Below, in pieces: positions 1 to 4,650 of a stretch of DNA of 6,627 nucleotides. The stretch covers positions 1-6,627 of the forward strand of contig CAAEMX010000066.1 of assembly GCA_900757185.1 (NCBI GenBank), in the 5' to 3' direction. Made by a program: the position numbers and the translations under genes. Every line of letters begins with the position of its first letter. Positions within the stretch are counted from its first letter, which is position 1. Origin of the DNA: an uncultured Collinsella sp. (GTDB taxonomy: Bacteria > Actinomycetota > Coriobacteriia > Coriobacteriales > Coriobacteriaceae). The notes under the pieces are model-generated. The model was given only the letters and a program-made list of their open reading frames with translations, was not told the origin of the DNA and searched no databases.

Positions 1-39
1 GACGAGATAGTCGAGAGGCGCGGTCTCAAGAAGGAGTAA
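1..39 (+). CDS. C-terminal end of an unidentified plus-strand gene (partial)
   Basis: Frame 1 is open from the window edge and reads DEIVERRGLKKE followed by TAA at 37-39. The charged, lysine-rich end is typical of a bacterial C-terminus, but twelve residues are too few to assign a family. An open frame this short can also occur by chance. No intrinsic terminator is visible just after the stop. The next annotated genes lie on the other strand, so this gene converges with the toxin-antitoxin operon. Confidence 0.35.
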   Translation, partial: DEIVERRGLKKE

Positions 40-295
40 CATCGGGACTTGCAGCGACGGACCTCAGGACGCTCTTACACCACGTCTGCGCGCGCCACCA
101 TTCGAGGGCAGCTCCCGGAATCTCCAGCCCGCCCCGCAGCCGCTAAAACCCACTCAATAACAGCTGCCACATATTTTGGCACCAGCCAAACACCACTCAC
201 GGAGCCGCACTCCACTGTCGCCGAACCAGGAGGGGCTGTTTTAGCCAATCGGCCGCGAATCAATCCCTATTTCCCCGCGAAACATAAGCGAGCAA
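40..295. other. Intergenic region with nested inverted repeats, no convincing gene
   Basis: This stretch lies between the end of a plus-strand gene and the 3' end of the minus-strand toxin gene. Open frames cross it on both strands but lack Shine-Dalgarno sites and family resemblance. Seen directly: an 8-base perfect inverted repeat GCTAAAAC (142-149) / GTTTTAGC (238-245) encloses two small hairpins, TTTGGC-ACCA-GCCAAA (175-190) and GGAG-CCGCA-CTCC (201-213). None is followed by a clear T-tract on either strand, so they are not ordinary terminators. The layout could be a folded non-coding RNA, a degraded repeat element or chance. No known RNA family was recognised. Confidence 0.4.
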
Positions 296-604
296 TCAGC
301 CCTGCGGGCCCTGAAACAACTCCTCATGCGAGCCCATTCTCACCAGCCGGATCACCGGATTAGTCTTATGCGGCAGATAGAGAACGACCACATCGACCAT
401 GCCATCGGATAGATGAAAATCGATGTGGCCGTTGTAATTGCCGCCTGGGTTTGAGAGCTCGTGGACGCCATATTCCGCAGGAAGCGAGCCGTGAGCCGCC
501 AGCTCTGCGACCGCCGCCTTAAACTCGGATTTTAGCTGCGGATGAATGCGCATCGTTCGCTTGTAATCCGCCTTAAACTGAGCCTCGACCTTAATCTCAA
601 ACAT
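296..604 (-). CDS. YafQ-family type II toxin (RelE/ParE superfamily mRNA interferase)
   Basis: The product is 102 residues, close to the usual 90-100 for YafQ/RelE toxins, which cleave mRNA in the ribosomal A site and are silenced by a cognate antitoxin. The C-terminal half carries the family pattern: LPAEYGVHEL (residues 41-50), GGNYNGHIDFH (54-64) and RMGSHEELF (89-97). By comparison with E. coli YafQ, candidate active-site residues are His48, His64, Asp67, His93 and Phe97. The tryptophan that follows the aspartate in YafQ is not conserved here; Gly68 is in its place. The start is supported by GAGGA at 611-615, six bases upstream and inside the end of the antitoxin gene, which implies translational coupling. 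It is the second gene of a two-gene operon. RelE-type mRNA cleavage is inferred from family membership. Confidence 0.85.
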   Translation of the reverse strand: MFEIKVEAQFKADYKRTMRIHPQLKSEFKAAVAELAAHGSLPAEYGVHELSNPGGNYNGHIDFHLSDGMVDVVVLYLPHKTNPVIRLVRMGSHEELFQGPQG

Positions 605-606
605 CG

Positions 607-906
607 CTAGTCCTCATCAAGGAATGACATCAGATTATTCACGTTATCGAACGCCGGGCTGTCGTCTGGCAGAATCCCCAGCTCGTGGGCCTCGGCGATC
701 ACCATGGCGCGCCTCGTCACCTCGTTGGGAACTTCGGATCGACCCACAATTTCAAACGGAATCTTCCGCTGATTTACAAGCTGCCGAACAGCAAGATTGA
801 GATACGAATTGAGGCTCAGACCAACCGAATCCAAAAACTCAGTCGCCTGTTCCTTGAGCCCCTCTTCGATGCGAACCGTCGTTGGCTTAACCGTTGCAGT
901 AGACAT
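607..906 (-). CDS. DinJ/RelB-family antitoxin
   Basis: The product is 99 residues. Residues about 8-52 (TTVRIEEGLKEQATEFLDSV and onward) match the N-terminal ribbon-helix-helix DNA-binding fold of the RelB/DinJ family, including the typical LSLNSYLNLAVRQLV helix pair and the KIPFEI end. The acidic C-terminus is expected to wrap and inhibit the toxin. Such antitoxins usually repress their own promoter, alone and more tightly with the toxin. The start is fixed by AGGAGGT at 912-918, five bases before ATG. The TAG stop lies two bases before the toxin ATG, giving the usual antitoxin-toxin order. The A+T-richer composition compared with neighbours suggests horizontal acquisition. Confidence 0.88.
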   Translation of the reverse strand: MSTATVKPTTVRIEEGLKEQATEFLDSVGLSLNSYLNLAVRQLVNQRKIPFEIVGRSEVPNEVTRRAMVIAEAHELGILPDDSPAFDNVNNLMSFLDED

Positions 907-936
907 TCGCGACCTCCTAGCCTCGTCTTTTGCATC

Positions 937-980
937 AGTATACCCAATTTAAATAGCAGCTTGGTGTTACTTAGCATCAG
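937..980 (-). promoter_or_regulatory. Toxin-antitoxin promoter and candidate operator
   Basis: On the minus strand TATACT (937-942) is a five-of-six match to a -10 box, placed to start transcription shortly before the antitoxin SD at 912-918. No good -35 hexamer is seen at 17 bases. Overlapping or next to it are the 8-base palindrome ATTTAAAT (947-954) and two direct copies of GCATCAG on the plus strand (932-938 and 974-980), 42 bases apart, about four helical turns. Antitoxins of this family bind short palindromes over their own promoter, so these are candidate sites. Their function is inferred. Confidence 0.5.
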
Positions 981-981
981 A

Positions 982-1008
982 CTGCCATTCAAATAACTAT
1001 AACGGCAG
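982..1008. repeat. Imperfect inverted repeat between LOG and antitoxin genes
   Basis: CTGCCATT (982-989) and AACGGCAG (1001-1008) pair at seven of eight positions around an 11-base AT-rich centre. It sits 12 bases beyond the LOG stop codon on the minus strand and upstream of the antitoxin promoter. No T-tract follows, so it is a weak terminator at best. It could instead be an RNA 3' end stabiliser or a further operator for the toxin-antitoxin operon. Confidence 0.3.
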
Positions 1009-1019
1009 GCACGCTCGCC

Positions 1020-1778
1020 CTATATCAGCCCGCTCAGGACGATGTCGACGGCTTCGTTGAGGTTATCGGTAATGTGTACCAGATCCGGATCGAGCGGGCT
1101 GATCATACCGGCGCCCATCACCGGACCGTTGAGCCAGTCGAACAGGCCCTGCCAGTACTCGCTGCCCACCAGCACGAGCGGCATGCGCTTGACCTTGTGC
1201 GTCTGCACCAGCGTGAGCACCTCGAACATCTCGTCGAGCGTGCCAAAGCCGCCGGGAAACACGACGGCACCCGAGCTGTACTTAACGAACATGGTTTTGC
1301 GCACAAAGAAGTAGCGGAAGTCCATGCCGAGGTTTACGTATTTGTTGAGCCCCTGCTCATGCGGCAATTCAATGCCCAGGCCAACTGACTTGCCGTTGAC
1401 ACTCGCCGCTCCCCTGTTGGCCGCTTCCATGATGCCGGGGCCGCCACCGGTGATGACCGCCACGCCGCGCTGGGCAATCTTGCGCCCGACGGTACGCGCT
1501 GCTTTGTAGAGCGGATCAGTCTTGGGCGTGCGGGCGCTACCGAAGATGGTCACCGCAGGTCCGAGCTCGGCAAGCGCGCCAAAGCCGTCGACAAACTCGG
1601 CCTGAATGCGCAGTACGCGCCACGGATCGGCGTGCAGCCAGTCGGTCGACTCCTCGGGCGCCAGTAGGTTGGCGTAGGTGTTGTCCTTAGGAATCATGGG
1701 GCCGCGCATGACCACGGGGCCGCGGCGGTACGTCTCGTCGTAGGCGGGCTCGGCCTCGACGTTCTCATTCTTAATCAT
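1020..1778 (-). CDS. LOG-family protein (TIGR00730), probable nucleoside 5'-monophosphate phosphoribohydrolase
   Basis: The product is 252 residues with a Rossmann-like fold. Characterised LOG proteins hydrolyse nucleoside monophosphates to free base and ribose 5-phosphate, with cytokinin nucleotides as the classic substrate; the bacterial substrate is often unknown. Diagnostic motifs are ITGGGPGIMEAANRG (109-123), FFVRKTMF (157-164, Arg160 expected at the active site) and PGGFGTLDE (175-183, Glu183 catalytic). The N-terminal extension with DWLHADPWRVLRIQAEFVDG (46-65) is typical of the long actinobacterial form rather than the plant-like form of about 190 residues. The open frame extends 24 codons further upstream, but the start at 1778 is preferred: AGGAG (1784-1788) lies five bases before it, and the extension runs through a terminator-like hairpin. 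The gene is codirectional with tgt, 213 bases away. Confidence 0.88.
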   Translation of the reverse strand: MIKNENVEAEPAYDETYRRGPVVMRGPMIPKDNTYANLLAPEESTDWLHADPWRVLRIQAEFVDGFGALAELGPAVTIFGSARTPKTDPLYKAARTVGRKIAQRGVAVITGGGPGIMEAANRGAASVNGKSVGLGIELPHEQGLNKYVNLGMDFRYFFVRKTMFVKYSSGAVVFPGGFGTLDEMFEVLTLVQTHKVKRMPLVLVGSEYWQGLFDWLNGPVMGAGMISPLDPDLVHITDNLNEAVDIVLSGLI

Positions 1779-1794
1779 GGGTACTCCTATCGAG

Positions 1795-1842
1795 AAAAAG
1801 AAAAGCGAGCGGGGTCGACGCCATGCGCCAAACACCCGCCCG
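1795..1842 (-). terminator. Intrinsic-terminator-like hairpin just upstream of the LOG gene (tgt terminator or attenuator)
   Basis: Read on the minus strand, CGGGCGGG (1842-1835) pairs with CCCGCTCG (1813-1806) over eight positions including one G-U. The 21-base loop can form a small inner CGC-ATG-GCG stem. The hairpin is followed at once by the T-rich run TTTTCTTTTT (1804-1795). The T-run ends only six bases before the LOG Shine-Dalgarno. It may terminate read-through from tgt, or act as an attenuator of the LOG gene. The long loop lowers confidence. Confidence 0.5.
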
Positions 1843-1964
1843 AACATCAACTAGTCGGTATGGTACCCACGATGCATCATGCGCTTGCAAGGCATCGGTC
1901 AGCGGTCGCGCAGCCGGCGTCAGCGAATGTGACGAGCAGCTGCCGCTCAGCCTTTGCCGTTGCC

Positions 1965-1981
1965 CACGCTCTGCAAGCGTG
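1965..1981 (-). other. Small hairpin just after the tgt stop codon
   Basis: CACGCT-CTGCA-AGCGTG forms a perfect 6-base stem with a 5-base loop, 10 bases beyond the tgt TAA. On the minus strand it is followed by a G/A-rich sequence without a T-tract, so it is not a standard intrinsic terminator. It may protect or define the tgt mRNA 3' end. The rest of the 213-base gap holds no gene that can be supported. Confidence 0.3.
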
Positions 1982-1991
1982 TCTTTCGCCC

Positions 1992-3131
1992 TTAGTAATC
2001 CACCGCGGCAGGGCTATTCATCCAATCGCTCACAAATGCGCCATAGCGGCCCTCGATAATGGCCTGGCGAGCACGCTGCATAAGGTTGAGCAAGTAGTAG
2101 ATGTTGTGCATCGACAGCAGAATGCCGCCGAGCATCTCCTTCTGCGTGACCATGTGGCGAATGAGAGCGCGGCTGTAGCCGCCCGTGCACACCGGGCAGG
2201 TGCAGGTGGGATCGATGGGGCCGTCGTCGTGCGCAAAGCGCGCGTTGCGGAAGTTGAGGCGACCCTCGCTGGAGAATGCCGTGCCCATGCGGCCGGTGCG
2301 CGTCGGCAGCACGCAGTCGAACATGTCGATGCCCACACCCACACCGCGCACGAGGGTGGTGGGGTTGCCGACGCCCATCAGGTAGCGCGGCTTGTGCTTG
2401 GGCATGTACTCGCTCACAAGCGGCGCCAGCGTCTCGAACATGGTCTCGTGGTCCTCGCCCACCGAGTAGCCGCCAATGCCGTAACCGGGGAAGTCACCGC
2501 ACTCCTCCAGATGGCGCAGCGAACGTAGGCGCAGGTCCAGATGCATGCCGCCCTGAACGATGCCAAAGAGCGCCTGGTCATCGCGGGTATGAGCCTTATA
2601 GCAGCGCTCGGCCCACATACTCGACAGCTCAACGGCGCGCTCGACGTAGGCGCGCGTGGCAGGATAGCCCGGGCACTGGTCGAGCTGCATGCAGATGTCG
2701 GAGCCGAGCTTCATGGCGATTTCCATGTTGTCCTCGGGCGTCCAGAACACGTGGCGGCCGTCGTAATCGTTGACGATAAAGCGCACGCCCTCGTCGGTGA
2801 GCTTGACGGCGTCGTTGTGGCTGAACACCTGGAAGCCGCCCGAATCGGTGAGGATGGGGCCGTGCCAGTTCATAAACTTGTGCAGTCCGCCCAGCTCGGC
2901 GATGGTGTCCTCGCCGGGACGCATGGACAGGTGATAGGTATTGGCGAGCACGATCTGGGCGCCGAGCTGCTTGACGGTCTCGGTGGGAATGCCCTTAACG
3001 TTTGCCTTGGTGCCCACGGGCATAAAGATCGGCGTCTCGATGTCGCCATGCGGGGTGTGCAGCACGCCGGCACGCGCGTGCGTCGTCGGGTCCTCGGCGA
3101 TCAGGTCGAATTTAAACAGGTTTTGATCCAT
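1992..3131 (-). CDS. tgt: tRNA-guanine transglycosylase (queuosine pathway)
   Basis: The 379-residue product has the usual bacterial TGT length. The enzyme replaces guanine-34 in tRNAs with GUN anticodons (Asp, Asn, His, Tyr) by preQ1, or queuine in some bacteria, through a covalent intermediate. Visible signatures are TDSGGFQVFS (95-104) with base-binding Asp96; MQLDQCPGYPATR (148-160) with Asp151; FGIVQGG (189-195); GIGGYSVGE (218-226); and FDCVLPTRTGR (271-281) with Asp272 as expected nucleophile. The C-terminal zinc site is Cys310, Cys312, Cys315 and His342. Cys153 and Val224 align with residues typical of bacterial, preQ1-using enzymes. The start is fixed by AAGGAG (3141-3146), nine bases before ATG. 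No queuosine biosynthesis or transport gene is next to it, so it appears to stand alone with its own promoter. Confidence 0.97.
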   Translation of the reverse strand: MDQNLFKFDLIAEDPTTHARAGVLHTPHGDIETPIFMPVGTKANVKGIPTETVKQLGAQIVLANTYHLSMRPGEDTIAELGGLHKFMNWHGPILTDSGGFQVFSHNDAVKLTDEGVRFIVNDYDGRHVFWTPEDNMEIAMKLGSDICMQLDQCPGYPATRAYVERAVELSSMWAERCYKAHTRDDQALFGIVQGGMHLDLRLRSLRHLEECGDFPGYGIGGYSVGEDHETMFETLAPLVSEYMPKHKPRYLMGVGNPTTLVRGVGVGIDMFDCVLPTRTGRMGTAFSSEGRLNFRNARFAHDDGPIDPTCTCPVCTGGYSRALIRHMVTQKEMLGGILLSMHNIYYLLNLMQRARQAIIEGRYGAFVSDWMNSPAAVDY

Positions 3132-3168
3132 AAACTGGAACTCCTTGGTTGCGGCTCATACGCAAACC

Positions 3169-3174
3169 ATTATA
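3169..3174 (-). promoter_or_regulatory. Probable -10 element of the tgt promoter
   Basis: The minus strand carries a perfect TATAAT here, 37 bases upstream of the tgt ATG. Transcription would start near 3162 and give a leader of about 30 bases containing the AAGGAG site. No convincing TTGACA-like -35 is seen at 16-18 bases. The -10 match and placement are the evidence. Confidence 0.6.
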
Positions 3175-3261
3175 CGGGCAACCCGCAAGAAGCACCGACT
3201 CGACAGAAACTGGTGCAAAGGGGACAGCAAACGAGCGTGGATTTTCGGACGCTTACCTCAC

Positions 3262-3325
3262 GAGAGTGGATATTCTCCCACTTTGGCCCGAAACACAAAC
3301 CAAAAACGGGAGATTATCCACTCTC
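3262..3325. repeat. 18-base inverted repeat in the tgt-SDR intergenic region
   Basis: GAGAGTGGATATTCTCCC (3262-3279) and GGGAGATTATCCACTCTC (3308-3325) are inverted copies matching at 17 of 18 positions, separated by 28 bases. Similarity continues weakly inward: the left arm is followed by ACTTTGG and the right arm, on the other strand, by GTTTTTGG. This looks like two head-to-head copies of a motif of about 25 bases. The repeat lies about 90 bases upstream of the tgt -10 box. It could be paired regulator sites, a hairpin in a transcript, or part of a small repeat element. No T-tract follows either arm. Confidence 0.6.
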
Positions 3326-3385
3326 ATGCGGCGGGTACTCATTTAAGTACGTCCCCAATGAGTGGAGCTATTTACCAGCCACGCC

Positions 3386-3428
3386 AACGCCGATGTCTTG
3401 GAAATGTCAGCGAGCGGTCGCCAGAGCG
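3386..3428 (+). repeat. Intergenic repeat module, copy A
   Basis: It contains AACGCCGATGTCTTGG (3386-3401), six bases, CAGCGAGCGG (3408-3417), then AGAGCG (3423-3428). The same words recur at the same internal spacing in copies B (6489-6531) and, in part, C (6555-6588). ACGTCCCCAA lies upstream at 3349-3358, as in copy B. Copy A is followed by an intrinsic terminator whose left arm starts 42 bases after CAGCGA begins. It codes for nothing recognisable. Orientation is given as the strand on which the consensus reads, since the functional strand is unknown. Confidence 0.6.
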
Positions 3429-3442
3429 AACAAATTGGCATG

Positions 3443-3478
3443 AAAAGAAGGCGGCATAGACCTTCTGGTCATGCCGCC
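3443..3478 (-). terminator. Intrinsic terminator of the SDR (HSDH-like) gene
   Basis: GGCGGCATAGACC (3450-3462) pairs with GGTCATGCCGCC (3467-3478), a 12-base-pair GC-rich stem with a single bulged A and a TTCT loop. On the minus strand it runs straight into TTCTTTT (3449-3443). It lies about 78 bases beyond the SDR stop codon, so it ends that transcript. The plus-strand side has only CCCTCTTT, a weak T-run. Confidence 0.85.
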
Positions 3479-3526
3479 CTCTTTGAATGACAAGTTGTCG
3501 CCCTGGTGACCGCGCAGCGTCGAGCC

Positions 3527-3554
3527 GTTACGCGGTTTGGAAAAACCGCGTAAC
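3527..3554 (-). other. Perfect 12-base hairpin right after the SDR stop codon
   Basis: GTTACGCGGTTT (3527-3538) and AAACCGCGTAAC (3543-3554) form a perfect 12-base-pair stem with a 4-base loop, beginning one base after the TAG stop. On the minus strand the loop reads TTCC and the sequence after the stem is GGCTCG, so no U-tract is present. It precedes the true terminator by about 50 bases. It is probably an mRNA 3' stabilising structure or processing site, or a first, factor-dependent stop. Confidence 0.6.
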
Positions 3555-3555
3555 C

Positions 3556-4356
3556 CTACGGACGCTGGCCCATGCCGCCCTCGAGGGTGACGGTCTCGCC
3601 GTTCATGTACTTAAAGTCGGGACCGCAGAGCTGAACGACCACGCGGCCGATTTCCTTCTCGACGTCGCCGTAGTGGCCCGCCGGCGGCATGTGAACGTTG
3701 GCCTTGAACGCCTCGGGGTAAGCATCCTGGAAGTTCTCGAGCGCAGCGGTCCAGGCAAGCGGGCACACGATATTGACGTTGATGCCGTCTTTGCCCCACT
3801 CGTTGGCGGCAACGCGAGTCAGACCGCGGATGCCCTCCTTGGCAGCGGCGTAGCTGCACTGGCCATAGTTGCCAAACAGGCCGGCGCCCGAAGCAAAGTT
3901 GACCACGGATCCCTTGGTCTCCTTCAGGTGCGGATAGGCCTTCTGCATGTACAGATAGGTGGCATACAGACCGGAATAAATGGCCAGGTTAAACTGATCC
4001 ATGGTGTGGTCGGCGATGGTCACACCCGAGGCGCTGGCCTGAGCATTGTTGACGACGGCGTCGATGCGGCCGAACTCCTCAATGGCCTTGTCGATGACGT
4101 TCTGGACGACAGCCTCGTTGTCCTGACCAGCCGAGACATCGGCCTGAACAGGCAGAACCTTGACACCGTACTCGGCCTCGAGAGACTCCTTGGCGGCCTC
4201 GAGCTTGGCGACGTTGCGGCCGGTGATGACGAGGTTCGCGCCCTCCTTGGCAAATGCGATATCGATGCCGTAGCCGATGGAGCCAGCGGAACCGTCCTTA
4301 AGCGTGGCCTTGCCGCCGCCGGTGACGATCACGGTCTTACCAGTGAAAAGTCCCAT
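3556..4356 (-). CDS. SDR-family oxidoreductase, probable 12-alpha-hydroxysteroid dehydrogenase
   Basis: The 266-residue product is a classical short-chain dehydrogenase. It has a TGGG...SIGYG cofactor loop (12-30), NNAQ (103-106), catalytic Ser156 in FASGAG and Tyr169/Lys173 in YAAAK. Whole blocks resemble, from memory, the clostridial 12-alpha-HSDHs that reversibly oxidise the 12-alpha-hydroxyl of cholate-type bile acids: NNAQASASG, IYSGLYAT, GLFGNYGQCSYAAAKEGIRG, PDFKYMNGET and the terminal LEGGMGQRP. The cofactor loop has extra residues between TGGG and IGYG, seen in that group. Arg47 in ITGRN at the end of strand 2 suggests NADP(H) use. The frame opens five codons earlier at a TTG, but that codon abuts the SD (GAAAGGA, 4363-4369), so ATG at 4356 is preferred. 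The gene is single, divergent from the coiled-coil gene, with its own terminator. SDR membership is certain; steroid position specificity is inferred. Confidence 0.72.
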   Translation of the reverse strand: MGLFTGKTVIVTGGGKATLKDGSAGSIGYGIDIAFAKEGANLVITGRNVAKLEAAKESLEAEYGVKVLPVQADVSAGQDNEAVVQNVIDKAIEEFGRIDAVVNNAQASASGVTIADHTMDQFNLAIYSGLYATYLYMQKAYPHLKETKGSVVNFASGAGLFGNYGQCSYAAAKEGIRGLTRVAANEWGKDGINVNIVCPLAWTAALENFQDAYPEAFKANVHMPPAGHYGDVEKEIGRVVVQLCGPDFKYMNGETVTLEGGMGQRP

Positions 4357-4650
4357 ACAAAGTCCTTTCAAATCGCGACGGGCACGCCCGCCGACTGCGC
4401 GTATCCAACTTCACGCGCCAAAAGCTGAGATGCAACTTTAGCGTGTTCAAGCAAAAATAAAAGACCGCGGTAGGCGAACGGCACCACGTAGTTCGGCGAA
4501 GGGATTGTCAAGTACAAACTGGATAAAACGGCCGAGTTATTGTTATCAGATCGAGCCATCGAACACGTTTTGAAACTTTGCTGCGGCGCGCGGGATGTCG
4601 GCGCGAGACCTTATCATAGGGTGACAAACAACGATGAGGAGCACATACCT
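4357..4650. promoter_or_regulatory. Divergent promoter region between the SDR and coiled-coil genes
   Basis: This gap of about 290 bases must carry promoters for both flanking genes. For the plus-strand gene, TATCAT (4612-4617) is a good -10 box, with the SD GAGGAG at 4636-4641; no clear -35 is seen. For the SDR gene a perfect minus-strand TTGACA occurs at 4511-4506, but no good -10 lies 16-18 bases downstream, so that promoter is uncertain. A near-palindrome CGGGC-AC-GCCCG lies at 4379-4390, just before the SDR SD. A 63-codon minus-strand frame (4368-4559) lacks an SD and is not called. Confidence 0.45.

Noticed and set aside
49..363. Open frames in the left flank (plus 49-363, minus 75-263)
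   Set aside because: Neither has a convincing SD; the plus frame overlaps the toxin gene antisense and the minus frame begins at a TTG. Composition is that of random GC-rich frames.
1779..1850. 24-codon N-terminal extension of the LOG protein
   Set aside because: The extension is coded by the terminator-like hairpin and T-run, while an AGGAG site sits five bases before the internal ATG at 1778.
1871..1890. Possible LOG promoter (TTGCAA at 1885-1890, TACCAT at 1860-1865, minus strand)
   Set aside because: Both hexamers match at only four of six positions and the spacer is 19 bases, too weak to list as a feature.
2541..3443. 300-codon plus-strand frame over tgt and its upstream region
   Set aside because: It lies antisense to clearly recognisable tgt codons and runs on through non-coding repeats; no SD and no family resemblance.
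3487..4428. 313-codon plus-strand frame over the SDR gene
   Set aside because: It is antisense to a certain SDR gene with intact catalytic motifs and crosses both its start and its 3' hairpin; no SD.
4368..4559. 63-codon minus-strand frame upstream of the SDR gene
   Set aside because: No SD precedes it, it covers the divergent promoter region, and its peptide resembles no family. A small leader protein cannot be fully excluded.
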